Shown in pieces: positions 24,480 through 34,590 of a DNA stretch of 64,000 nucleotides. The position numbers were made by a program, and so were the translations under genes. Origin of the DNA: Symbiodinium natans. Its lineage: Eukaryota; Sar; Dinophyceae; Suessiales; Symbiodiniaceae. The notes beneath the pieces were generated by a model that worked only from the letters and a program-made list of their open reading frames with translations, did not search any database and was not told the DNA's origin. Where the stretch lies: assembly GCA_905221605.1 (NCBI GenBank), contig CAJNDS010002211.1, positions 229,501 through 293,500 of the forward strand, read 5' to 3'. Each line of letters starts with the position of its first letter. Positions within the stretch are counted from its first letter, which is position 1.

Positions 24480-24505
24480 ATATTGATAATTGTTTTTATC
24501 AATAT
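24480..24505. terminator. Perfect 10-bp hairpin (copy B)
   Basis: Same as 16699-16724, between the convergent zinc-finger and polymerase genes. Confidence 0.6.
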
Positions 24506-24514
24506 CTATTTTTT

Positions 24515-27500
24515 CTACTTTATGCTAAAAAACCCATATGGCAAACTTTCTATGTTATTTATGTAATACCTTTTATTATCATAACTGCTTAGAGCTTGTT
24601 TTGTTTGTTTTATGCTATATATCTGATGATTTTTTGAACGTATGCTGTTAAATGTTACGCTGTTATCTATACATTCATTGTTTAAGGTGTCTTCGTATCT
24701 TTTATAATTGAATTCTTTCTTAACTTTATGTTTTACTATGCCTTTGCTTTTCTTTTCTTCATTCTGTTCATTATGTATCTTGAATGCATAAGATTTAGGC
24801 TTTAATCCTATGAAGCTTGTTATTATCTTGCCGTCGCATTCATCTTTGAATTTTCCTAATACCTTCTTATTTTTTGGGTCATAGCATTTATGATTTTTAT
24901 CATAGCCGCTAAAGTCCATGTGATTACTTATTTCTTGGAAGTCTTCATATATATCATCTGTTTTAGTATGTATAACGAAGCTGTCAGTATCAGTATATAT
25001 TAATCTTATGTTGTCTTCGTATTTCTTTTTTAGAACGTCATAATAAAACGAATACATATGTAACTTAGATAAGTCTAAGATACACATACCCGCATATATA
25101 GGCTTATTTAATAATACTGTGTGTTTTAGCTTTTCAACTCCTACGAGATTTTCATTAATTATATGTCTATGTTTAAATGTAGGACTATTAACACATTTTT
25201 GATAACGTTGAGGTGTATTAACTAATTCAAAATCTATATGTTCTCTTACGTTTTCCATTGTTTTACCGTAGCAAGCGTTATTCATTAATTTATACATATC
25301 TTTTTCAAAATCTGATGTTGCCTGTTTTCTTTTGTTAGTGTTAAAATCAATCCATGGTTTTAGCCATGCCTTTTGTTTGAAAGATATTGTTCTCCAAACA
25401 CGCTTTATTTTCAAGCCTTGTTTCAGATAATACTGTAAAATCTTAACGTGACATACATATCTATTTTTATCATATACATTTAAGATTAGCTTGTTTGTTT
25501 TCTCATCTGTAGGCTCTTTATTGTGATTATATGATTTATATATTCCCTTCTGTGTTTCCGATAACATGTCTGCGGTAACATTCATTATTTGCGGTGCTAA
25601 TGGGTAATCCTTATGTTTCTCATGGACTTCGTCGGGATACTCTAAATCAACATCTACAATAAAGCCGAGAGAACCGTCAGTATAATTAATTATTTCTTCT
25701 TCGGTTAAGGGCTTATCTTCAAATTTAATATCTTTGTATGGCAATTTTTGACACATGGCTAAACCATATAAGTTATTAGCATCTAAGTAATTTATATATG
25801 ATGATTCCTTAGATTTATCATAATCTTCACCCATGTATTTATTGTTTGCGTCTGCTTTTCTTAATGATGTTTGACACATGCCACCTCGAAGTCCTTTTTC
25901 AAACATTTTATAAATCTCTTCATCTTGAACCAGTTGTAAGCAAACACCTGTTTTTAAAAGCATCGCGTCCCAACTAAAATTAGGTAATGTGTAATAATGA
26001 GCTGGGTCTAAGCCGTAATCTTCTAAACATTTAGTTCTAAAGTTTTCAAAGACGTCTGTTAATAAAAACACATCTGTTTGCAAATATAAGTCGTGGTATT
26101 CTCCCAAGTCTTTTATGTTAAAATGGTTCCATATGTGTTTTGCTCTGTCATATTCTTTTTGTTCTATGTTCTGTTCCGTAAGCTGACTATAAAAATCTTC
26201 AATTGATGGTAGGGATGTTTCATTAAATTTCTTAAAATCTGTGAAGTAATCATATGGATAAACGCCCTTATCCGTTAATAAATCTAAATCCTCATCTGAT
26301 GTTATGTATTTGCTTGTTCTGCTGAATTTGAAGTTTTCCGTCCAATTTTCGCGCTTATCATTTTCTTCATATTTTGTTAGCTTAACAAGCTTATCTAAGG
26401 AAGAAGATAAAAAACTGAACGTATCTTTAAACTCAAGCTCTTTAAGACAAAAGGTTATGAACTTTTCGCTGTTTTGTGCAATTACGTTTATTTCTTCTTT
26501 TTCCGTGTCTAACTTATCCAAGTTGGATATAATTAAGTGCGCGTCATAATTCTTAAGATTATGAAAGAAAACTGGGATTTTGAAATCTTTAAAACAAAAA
26601 TCAAGATTACATTTTAAGTGTGCTGGACCTCTATATTGTCCTGTAAAATGACAATGGTCTCTTACCTTCTTTTTTCCGTCCTTTTTGTTATCAAAACAAC
26701 CGTTACAAATATGACACCTTTTGGCTTCGTCGTATTCTTTTTGTTCTTTGTCTGTTAAGTCATTCATTGATAAGGGATGTTTTATTACATACATGATTTC
26801 TTCCCTTATCTCATTCATGGTTTCGCAGAATTTGTTCATGCAATCTTCACCTCTGTATAAGTAAGGCTTACATTCATCGGTTATTGAATTAACAACGTTT
26901 AACATAAAACCCGATGGTTTATGTTCCTGATATGTCCCTTTTATACCTTCATCTGTTTGTGTTGTTAAACATTCAAAATCACCGTATATAACATATGGAC
27001 ATTTAAGCTTTTTATAGTGGTTCTTGAAAAATGTTTTATCCTTTTCTGGCATCTCTACGTTTTGAATGTTATTTGCCATACATCCTTTTATAGTATGTTG
27101 CGTTAGTAAGTTTTCTTTCTGAAAGCCTTTCTGACAAAATTGACAATGAAACAGTTTTGTTTTATGTTTGTTTGTCTGAGAACTCATTAATCTCGAATAA
27201 TCCTTTATCAAAACATAATGACTTTTATCATCCTTTTCTAAGCGTAACAGATTTACATGACATGTTGGTCTTAACTTTTTTGTTATTCTGTCTGCTCTTA
27301 TCTTTTGTTTATCCTCGTCTATAACATAAACATTTATTGAAATACTACCTTCATTAATCTCTTCAAAATAATCTATATCATCATTAGAAGCTGGAAAATT
27401 AACATCATCCCATTTTAAGAAAGAGTCATTGTTTTTCAACTTATTATAATGATACATTCTTTCGGGATTGTGATTTTTAAAGATATTGTAAAAATAACAT

Positions 27501-28258
27501 TGAACGCAATATTTGAAACAATAATCGTCATCGTTTTTAATGTTGATACATGCCTTCTTTAATGATATCCACTTAGGTAATTCAATATAAGACCCTGCTC
27601 TTGTAGGGTCATATTTGTCATAATGGATTGTTATTTTCATTATCTTTTTTATTGTTAATCCTGAACGTTTTAATTGTGAGTTTTCTATTTGTTCCTCAAT
27701 GTCGCCCGCCATGTTGTTTATGGCTTTGTTTAAATCTTCTTCGTTTAATATGTTGTATCTTCTGCTTCTTATTGTGTGTCTTACTTCATCCTCTTCTGGA
27801 TGATTAAATGCGACATCCACTTCTATTAACACTTTCATTTGTTTTTCTTTTTTCAAGTATTCGGTTAATCTTTCTTTTTGGTATTTTAAATAAGATAAAC
27901 CACGATAACCGTTCAAATTAATATTAGTAATCGAATATGTGTTCGCGTATCTTTTTAGTGCTTGTCTTTCGTCTGTGATTTTTGCTTTTCTTCTTATTGC
28001 GTATGATTTAAGGGCTTGTCTCGTTTTTGCTTGTTGTCCTGCTCTGTGTAGTATCTCATAACGTTTAAAACCTTGAGTTTTAGCAATTGAATTCAATTTG
28101 TTGGTTAATTTTGTTGAGAAGGGTTGTTCTTTATTATATCTGTATTCATTACCATTAATCACTACTTTTTTTAATTCTTTATTACCTCTCTTCTTTATTT
28201 CACCGATATTACTACTCAAAACATACTTCATCACGTCGTTTAAACGGGGTTCTACCAT
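24515..28258 (-). CDS. polB: Protein-primed family B DNA polymerase (copy B)
   Basis: 1247 residues, with all exonuclease and polymerase motifs as in the copy at 16734-20477. Two amino-acid differences were seen: Thr92 to Ala, and Glu to Asp in LTxKEQKEYD near residue 503. One synonymous change lies near residue 52. Both copies are fully open, so neither shows decay. Confidence 0.93.
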   Translation of the reverse strand: MVEPRLNDVMKYVLSSNIGEIKKRGNKELKKVVINGNEYRYNKEQPFSTKLTNKLNSIAKTQGFKRYEILHRAGQQAKTRQALKSYAIRRKAKITDERQALKRYANTYSITNINLNGYRGLSYLKYQKERLTEYLKKEKQMKVLIEVDVAFNHPEEDEVRHTIRSRRYNILNEEDLNKAINNMAGDIEEQIENSQLKRSGLTIKKIMKITIHYDKYDPTRAGSYIELPKWISLKKACINIKNDDDYCFKYCVQCYFYNIFKNHNPERMYHYNKLKNNDSFLKWDDVNFPASNDDIDYFEEINEGSISINVYVIDEDKQKIRADRITKKLRPTCHVNLLRLEKDDKSHYVLIKDYSRLMSSQTNKHKTKLFHCQFCQKGFQKENLLTQHTIKGCMANNIQNVEMPEKDKTFFKNHYKKLKCPYVIYGDFECLTTQTDEGIKGTYQEHKPSGFMLNVVNSITDECKPYLYRGEDCMNKFCETMNEIREEIMYVIKHPLSMNDLTDKEQKEYDEAKRCHICNGCFDNKKDGKKKVRDHCHFTGQYRGPAHLKCNLDFCFKDFKIPVFFHNLKNYDAHLIISNLDKLDTEKEEINVIAQNSEKFITFCLKELEFKDTFSFLSSSLDKLVKLTKYEENDKRENWTENFKFSRTSKYITSDEDLDLLTDKGVYPYDYFTDFKKFNETSLPSIEDFYSQLTEQNIEQKEYDRAKHIWNHFNIKDLGEYHDLYLQTDVFLLTDVFENFRTKCLEDYGLDPAHYYTLPNFSWDAMLLKTGVCLQLVQDEEIYKMFEKGLRGGMCQTSLRKADANNKYMGEDYDKSKESSYINYLDANNLYGLAMCQKLPYKDIKFEDKPLTEEEIINYTDGSLGFIVDVDLEYPDEVHEKHKDYPLAPQIMNVTADMLSETQKGIYKSYNHNKEPTDEKTNKLILNVYDKNRYVCHVKILQYYLKQGLKIKRVWRTISFKQKAWLKPWIDFNTNKRKQATSDFEKDMYKLMNNACYGKTMENVREHIDFELVNTPQRYQKCVNSPTFKHRHIINENLVGVEKLKHTVLLNKPIYAGMCILDLSKLHMYSFYYDVLKKKYEDNIRLIYTDTDSFVIHTKTDDIYEDFQEISNHMDFSGYDKNHKCYDPKNKKVLGKFKDECDGKIITSFIGLKPKSYAFKIHNEQNEEKKSKGIVKHKVKKEFNYKRYEDTLNNECIDNSVTFNSIRSKNHQIYSIKQTKQALSSYDNKRYYINNIESLPYGFFSIK

Positions 28259-29284
28259 ATACCTATACCCTATAAGGCTTCAAGTCTTTAAGTCCTTTTG
28301 GGTGGTGTTTTTTCTGGGTTTGGGTGTGGTTTGGGCTGGGCTTGGCGCGGCTTGGGTGGTGCTGGTGGTCGGCGGTTAGGGCGACTGCCCGATAAATAAA
28401 GCATACTAAAACCCTAAACACCGCCAAAAAAGGGGCATTGAATATTTTAATAAAACGAAAACAAAAGAATGTGAAATGCCCCTTTTTTAAAACATAGTCC
28501 TAACCTAACATAAACCACAACAACCCTTCTAAACCGAAAGAACTAAACCACAACAACCCTAAAAAGACTAAACCCTAAAACTCTAAGCGCGTCCCAATGA
28601 GAGGAAGAGCCGACACTTTGGAGACTTCTGCGTCTCAATGATAGGAATAGCCGACGTTGTCCGCGTTTTTAGGGTTTAGGGGATTAGGGCTTAGGGTCTA
28701 AACCCTAAACTGAAACCCTAAACTAAAAACCCTAAACTAAAACCCTAACCCAAAGGAAGGGCGCACCGTTGCGTCGAACTCGTCGTGGTGAGTGTTCTGC
28801 ATGTAGACGTCCACCTGTCATTTTCTTAGTCAAAGTTTTCTTTTCTTATTCAATATCCCTCGGGCGAAGTTGGGGATTTATGATTTTTTGGTGTAGGGTC
28901 TATGATATATTTTATTTTGTGATTTTGGGTGTATTTTATATGGGAATTTGTGGGTATTTTGGGCGAATATTGCTTTCGGGTCTTTTTTATGCATATGACT
29001 ACTTGATATTTGTTATTTTGGGGTTTTGGGGGGTTTAGGATGTAGGATAGAAAGGATTCTGGGATTTGGTGATGCTTCTATTTGGGAATTTGTGGGTATT
29101 TTCGGGTGGATATTATTTTTGGGTCTGTTTTGTAAATATTGTATATCTTAGGTTTAGGGGTTTAGGGATTATAATGCAGAGCTTTGATGTGACACCTGCT
29201 TTTTGTGTCTGCGGTCGCACATCTCAGTCCCTTGCTGTCATCAACTGCATAGACGACAACAATCCAAGCACCGTTCCCGTGTAG
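28259..29284. other. Non-coding block (copy B)
   Basis: Same content as 20478-21503: early motif (28273-28294), long hairpin (28426-28488), direct repeats and head-to-head telomere-like units (about 28666-28751). One base differs (28841). Confidence 0.55.
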
Positions 29285-29640
29285 CGAAGTCCCCCTACTT
29301 TGGGCAGTAAAGTCCCCCTACTTTGGGCGGTAAAGTCCCCCTACTTTGGGCGGTAAAGTCCCCCTACTTTGGGCGGTAAAGTCCCCCTACTTTGGGCGGT
29401 AAAGTCCCCCTACTTTGGGCGGTAAAGTCCCCCTACTTTGGGCGGTAAAGTCCCCCTACTTTGGGCGGTAAAGTCCCCCTACTTTGGGCGGTAAAGTCCC
29501 CCTACTTTGGGCGGTAAAGTCCCCCTACTTTGGGCGGTAAAGTCCCCCTACTTTGGGCGGTAAAGTCCCCCTACTTTGGGCGGTAAAGTCCCCCTACTTT
29601 GGGCGGTAAAGTCCCCCTACTTTGGGCGGTAAAGTCCCCT
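29285..29640. repeat. 23-bp tandem array (about 16 units)
   Basis: The unit reads AAAGTCCCCCTACTTTGGGC followed by GGT. AAAGT and ACTTT in each unit are complementary around CCCCCT, so each unit can form a small hairpin. The first unit carries GGGCAGT and later ones GGGCGGT; the last unit is degenerate (TCCCCTATTTCGGG). It directly precedes the 3' end of the ubiquitin-fold gene. Confidence 0.93.
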
Positions 29641-29696
29641 ATTTCGGGTGGTCTGACTGGCAACGGTGGCGAAATCGCGTAAAGGGAACTACGCGC

Positions 29697-30884
29697 TCAG
29701 AACGCGACACACGAAGCATCGTTGGTCTTGAAGTGCTCATCTGCTGGGGTTGAGATTTCACGTTTGATAAGCTCTTTCTTGACGTCTTCCATGAAGCCGA
29801 CAGCATTGATGACCATTTCCCCGTTCCTGAAGAAGCCATAGTGGTCGATGAACATCTCGAACAGTTGGATTGTCATGTCCCCCTGCAATGCCTCGATAGC
29901 CTTGATGCAATCACCCATTGAGCACATCTTCGGGAAGACAATGGACAAGGCTCTGTGAAGCCTCTCCTCGCTTGTGCCTCTACGCTTGCCTTCCGAAACC
30001 TTCAGAATGTCAAGGAGCAACTGGAGGTTCTCCACCGACAACTGTTTCAACGCCAACTCGATGAGCGGGAAGTTCACATTGGACTGCAACAACTTTATCT
30101 CTGCCATGGACTGACGCATCTCAGTGAGGTAGGTCTGGAAGCTCTCGGGGAAGTCACACGTGGGCGTAAAGACAACCTTGTAGTCATCGTTGATTTTCTC
30201 TTTCAAAGCCGCCTTCGCAGCATCTGGTTTCAGATGCGACTTGATGGTTCGACGGAAGCCTCCCCCAACTCCCCGAATCGAAGCATAGACCACCGAGCCG
30301 TCCACGATACCAACCTCTCGCAAACTCTTGCGAGCATGGTAGGTCTCAAAGAGATTCACGTTGTCGAAGGTGAACATGATGTCTTTGCCCTGCTTTTGGG
30401 AAATCGCGGCATCCTCAAAGAAGCGGTCGCGAAGGTGACCAATGCCACGCATCAACGAAATGCTGATGGAGTATGTCCGCCCCTGAAACACGATGTTCAC
30501 CGTCACCTTTGCCTCACGGCTCTCCTTCGTCTTCGCCTTCTTCTCCTCGATTTTCTGCTCCTTCCTCTCTTTGGTCTCCTCCTTCTTAATCTCGCGAAGG
30601 TGCTTGCGAAGCTCCATGCTGACGATGGTCTGCTTTGCCTTCAACGTCTCCATCTGCTTGTCGTAGCGTTTTTTCAAGGTCTCCTTCTCATCGAGGCTCA
30701 TCTCCTTCACTGCCTTGGTGAGTGCATTCTCCTCGTCTGTGTTGAAGTCGTCGCTCTCCTCGTCGTCAGTGACATCGGGGGAAATGGTAGGAATTGGGTT
30801 CTTCTGGTCTTCTGGGTCATCACCACTGCCGCCCGCGGAAGCACTCATGGAAAGCTCGGGGACAATCTCGGACAAAGTCGCCAT
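29697..30884 (-). CDS. Ubiquitin-fold-containing protein of unknown function
   Basis: 395 residues from the ATG at 30884 (a TTG two codons upstream is not used here). Residues 1-60 are acidic and disordered, and 60-125 a highly charged coiled coil (KKEETKERKEQKIEEKKAKT). Residues 127-209 read like a ubiquitin-type beta-grasp: VTVNIVFQGRTYSISISL, then LREVGIVDGSVVYASIRGVG and two further Gly. The last 180 residues are an all-helical domain I do not recognise. GC content and codon use are clearly higher than in the viral genes, and it has neither TCTA nor the early motif. It nevertheless lies inside the TIRs. Captured host cargo, or host sequence caught in a composite element, are both possible. 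I recall similar ubiquitin-like proteins as common in Symbiodiniaceae. Confidence 0.65.
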   Translation of the reverse strand: MATLSEIVPELSMSASAGGSGDDPEDQKNPIPTISPDVTDDEESDDFNTDEENALTKAVKEMSLDEKETLKKRYDKQMETLKAKQTIVSMELRKHLREIKKEETKERKEQKIEEKKAKTKESREAKVTVNIVFQGRTYSISISLMRGIGHLRDRFFEDAAISQKQGKDIMFTFDNVNLFETYHARKSLREVGIVDGSVVYASIRGVGGGFRRTIKSHLKPDAAKAALKEKINDDYKVVFTPTCDFPESFQTYLTEMRQSMAEIKLLQSNVNFPLIELALKQLSVENLQLLLDILKVSEGKRRGTSEERLHRALSIVFPKMCSMGDCIKAIEALQGDMTIQLFEMFIDHYGFFRNGEMVINAVGFMEDVKKELIKREISTPADEHFKTNDASCVAF

Positions 30885-31101
30885 GCTCAAGTGGTAGAAG
30901 CAAAGCGAACGAAAGAATGCGGGGATTGTGCTTTGAAAGCCGAATTGCTACCATTGTAAAGCAAATGTGCTCATGCTCACGAGTTGCTTGTCAATGTCAG
31001 AACTGAAAGCATCGACTGACTGAAACGTTAAGACATGCCAGACGTGCCTCTTCGAAGTTGTTGTAGTCGTTGAGCGTCTTCTTCAAATATGAAACCTTTA
31101 C
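30885..31101. other. Short spacer between cargo gene and right TIR
   Basis: 217 bp of mixed composition upstream of the ubiquitin-fold gene. No element promoter motif was seen; it presumably holds that gene's own promoter. Confidence 0.4.
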
Positions 31102-31595
31102 CAAAAGGACTAACTATAACACGGGAAGCCCCAGAAGCTTGAGAAGTTGGGAAAAGACTGAAACGAAGAAGGGGGAGATATGGGGAAGAAATTAGGTTTA
31201 TTGTTGCTATAAATCATAACAACAACAAACATTCAAACAAGCATATGGGAAGGACTTTAAGAATATAGGAACGCATAAGGTGGATAGATTAAATTTTAGG
31301 GGTGTTGTTATTTGTAGGTTTTGCGGAATGAATGAGGTAGCTTGTCCTTAGAATCCCCTATGGATAATGGATAAGGCGGGAAACGAGAGAAAACGAATGA
31401 GGGGATGGTAAAAAGTTGGGGCTAAAAATTCGGCGGGAAATACGGGGAAACTGGGCTTAGGAAATGCAACAGGTAGCGAAAGAACATAGAACTAAATAAG
31501 GGGGCAGGGTCAAGAAAAAGCAGAGCTGGGGGGCAAGTGGGTAGCGATATAACCCTGAAGCCTTAGCCTGTGAAACCCCCTTTTACATATTTTTT
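31102..31595 (-). repeat. Right terminal inverted repeat
   Basis: Reverse complement of 799-1292, ending CCCCCTTTTACATATTTTTT. Equal length (494 bp) with a few mismatches, for example at 31324-31360. Confidence 0.95.
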
Positions 31596-31675
31596 CCCCA
31601 CCCCCCCCCCCACCACCCCCCCCCCCCCACCCCCTCCCCCCCACCCCCCCCCCCCACCCCCCCCCCCCCCCCTAA
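31596..31675. repeat. C/A tract, right flank of the element
   Basis: C runs with single A or T, the apparent other half of the tract at 718-798. Because both flanks are near-homopolymers, no target-site duplication can be delimited. Confidence 0.9.
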
Positions 31676-31691
31676 CCCCGCCCTTGTCTGG

Positions 31692-31765
31692 TGAAACTCT
31701 CTTTCCTCCTTTCCTGCCTGGGGCCGGCCCGGCTGCCGAGGCGGCGCGCGCAAGCGTTTACAATT
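31692..31765. repeat. Dispersed GC-rich repeat, copy 1
   Basis: GAAACTCTCTTTCCTCC through GCGTTTACAAT; about 90% identical to 45733-45803. Confidence 0.85.
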
Positions 31766-31826
31766 ATCATCATCATTATCATTATTGCTATTACCATTAT
31801 GACTACTAATATGAGTATTAGTAGTT

Positions 31827-31883
<57 letters not shown>

Positions 31884-31884
31884 C

Positions 31885-31952
<68 letters not shown>

Positions 31953-32580
31953 CATCAATATTACTACTATTATTCTTTATGACTACTAATATTACTATTG
32001 TCATCATCATCATTATTCTTATTATGCTTATCGTTCCTATGCTTAATATTGTTATTACGATTATTACTATTATTATTAATAATATTAATATTTTTTGGAA
32101 TTGATATTATTGCTGTTGCTATTCTTGTTATTGTTACAACTATTATTTTTTGTTCTTATTCTTGTGGTTATTATTATTTCGATTATTACTTGTATTTCCA
32201 TAGTTCATATTATTCCTATTTTTCTTAGTATTCTCGTTTATATTGTTACTATTCTTACTACTATTATTATCATTACTCTTCTTCTTCTGCTTCTTATTAG
32301 TTTACGGGTATTACTAGAAGAAGAATAATAATATGAATTATTTATACTACCATTCTTCTTCTTTTTATAACTATTGCTATTGTTACCACTGTTTAGAGTA
32401 TTATAATTATTTTGATTCTTCTTCTTATGATTATGAATACGACTATTATTATTACTATCATTATTATGTGTATTCTTGAAATTAGTATTGCTAGCATCAT
32501 AATTAGGATTATGACGATTACTTTTCTTATTATTATTTAATATTATTATTACTATTTGTATCATTTTTATGACTTCGCCA
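31766..32580. repeat. Simple-sequence DNA: TAG array and AT-rich triplets
   Basis: A nearly pure (TAG)n / (GTA)n array at about 31827-31952, flanked by degenerate ATT/TAT/ATC triplets. ORFs translate to runs of V, T, I or N and are not genes. Confidence 0.9.
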
Positions 32581-32809
32581 ACTTTGTATAGCATACTACT
32601 GTGCATGCAAGGCCCCCCCCCCCCCCCCCCCTCGCCCTCTCTCCCAGACCCACCGCGTTAGATCATGGGGGGGGGGGTGAGCATATACATATATATATAT
32701 GAGAGAGGGACCTTTATGTACTATGTTGCCACTGGTTTTCTTTTATATATCAAATATAAGAGTCATTTACACTCTTTTAATATTTATGGAAGCAAACAAA
32801 TTTAAATAA
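32581..32809. other. Host spacer with poly-C and poly-G runs
   Basis: A 21-23 base C run near 32610, a G run near 32668 and a short TA repeat. No gene. Confidence 0.6.
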
Positions 32810-34490
32810 TTGAATCAATTGAATTAATTGAATTCTTGGGGGATATCCAGAATTCAAATAGTTTAATTAATTGAATTAATTGTATTCTGGGGGGGGCCCC
32901 AGAATTCAATTAATTCAATTAATTGAATTATTTGAATTCTGGGGCCCCCCCCAGAATTCAATTAATTCAATTAATTCAATTCTTTGAATCTCTGACCTTG
33001 AGCCAGACCAATTGAATAATTCAATTAATTCAATTAATTCAATTAATTCAATTAATTCAATTAATTGAATTAATTGAATTCTGGGGCCTCCCCCAGAATT
33101 CAAATAATTCAATTAATTGAATTAATTGAATTCTGGGGCCTCTCCCAGAATACAATTAATTAAATTAATTGAATTAATTGAATTCTGGGGCCTCCCCCAG
33201 AATACAAATAATTTAATTAATTGAATTAATTGAATTAATTGAATTAATTGAATTAATTGAATTAATTGAATTAATTGAACTATTTAAATGGTTTGGCTGA
33301 GGCCCGGGATCAAAGGAATTAAAATAATTGAATTAATTGAATTCTGGGGCCACCCCCAGAATTCAATTAATTCAATTAATTGAATTCTTTGAATCTCTGG
33401 CCCTGAGCCAGACCAATTGAATAATTCAATTAATTCAATTACTTCAATTAATTCAATTAATTGAATTAATTGAATTCTGGGGCCTCCCCCAGAATTCAAA
33501 TAATTCAATTAATTGAATTAATTGAATTCTGGGGCCTCTCCCAGAATACAATTAATTAAATTAATTGAATTAATTGAATTCTGGGGCCTCCCCCAGAATA
33601 CAAATAATTTAATTAATTGAATTAATTGAATTAATTGAATTAATTGAATTAATTGAATTATTTAAATGGTTTGGCTGAGGCCCGGGATCAAAGAAATTAA
33701 AATAATTGAATTAATTGAATTCTGGGGCCTCCCCCAGAATTCAATTAATTCAATTAATTGAATTCTTTGAATCTCTGGCCCTGAGCCAGACCAATTGAAT
33801 AATTCAATTAATTCAATTAATTTAATTAATTCAATTAATTAAATTAATTGAATTCTGGGGCCTCCCCCAGAATTCAAATAATTCAATTAGTTGAATTAAT
33901 TGAATTCTGGGGCCTCTCCCAGAATACAATTAATTAAATTAATTGAATTAATTGAATTCTGGGGCCTCTCCCAGAATACAATTAATTAAATTAATTGAAT
34001 TAATTGAATTCTGGGGCCTCCCCCAGAATACAAATAATTTAATTAATTGAATTAATTGAATTAATTGAATTAATTGAATTAATTGAATTAATTGAATTAA
34101 TTGAATTAATTGAATTAATTGAATTAATTGAATTAATTGAATTAATTGAATGGTTTGGCTGAGGCCCGGGATCAAAGGAATTAAAATAATTGAAATAATT
34201 GAATTCTGGGGCCTCCCCTAGAATTCAAATAATTCAATTAATTGAATTAATTGAATTCTGGGGGAGGCCCCAGAATTCAAATAATTCAATTAATTGAATT
34301 AATTGAATTCTGGGGCCTCTCCCAGAATACAAATAATTCAATTAATTGAATTATTTGATTAAATTATTTAAATTGTCTGGCTAAGGCTACAATATTAAAG
34401 AAATTAAAATCATAGAATTATGTAAATTCTTGAGGAGGCACCAGAATTCAATTAATTCGAATAATTTAGTTATTTTAATTATTTAAATTT
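32810..34490. repeat. AATTG/AATTC palindromic satellite
   Basis: Tracts of TTAATTGAA and its complement alternate with GAATTCTGGGG...CCCCAGAATTC palindromes. A higher-order unit containing GGTTTGGCTGAGGCCCGGGA recurs near 33287, 33667 and 34151. The I/L/Q/E repeat ORFs are spurious. Confidence 0.92.
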
Positions 34491-34590
34491 GTTTGCTTCC
34501 TAAATATTAAAAGAGTGTATATGACTATATGTAGGTTTTCAGCTTAGCGCTATGCGGGGTTTACAGTTCTAGGTGTCTGGGCTTCTATTT
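34491..34590. other. Short unique host spacer
   Basis: No feature seen. Confidence 0.3.

Larger units (their letters stand above)
21668..29348. repeat. Copy B of the 7.78-kb near-identical duplication
   Basis: Constant +7,781 offset from 13887-21567. Its left end coincides with the N gap and its right end lies in the 23-bp array, which this copy spans completely. Confidence 0.95.
799..31595. mobile_element. Integrated Polinton-like virus (PLV) element with 494-bp TIRs
   Basis: The element is bounded by 494-bp inverted repeats (799-1292 and 31102-31595) and is 30,797 bp as assembled, including a 7,781-bp duplicated period and a 100-N gap. The gene set is diagnostic of the Polinton/PLV/virophage assemblage: double-jelly-roll capsid, penton-type protein, HerA/FtsK-type ATPase, protein-primed family B polymerase and rve integrase. 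The 480-residue capsid is short, and no adenovirus-type cysteine protease or superfamily helicase was recognised. That favours a PLV over a classical Polinton or virophage, but the assignment needs a capsid phylogeny. The viral half is AT-rich; the right end is clearly more GC-rich. All core genes are open, so the copy may be young or functional. Confidence 0.93.

Noticed and set aside
29285-29640. Regular array resembling a CRISPR
   Set aside because: The 23-bp units are directly adjacent with no variable spacers, and the setting is eukaryotic; it is a simple tandem repeat.
29955-30959. Plus-strand frame of 334 codons
   Set aside because: Antisense shadow of the ubiquitin-fold gene, with Leu-rich composition typical of such shadows.
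32915-34175. IQLIELIEL-type repeat proteins
   Set aside because: Pure translations of the AATTG satellite, without start context or conserved ends.
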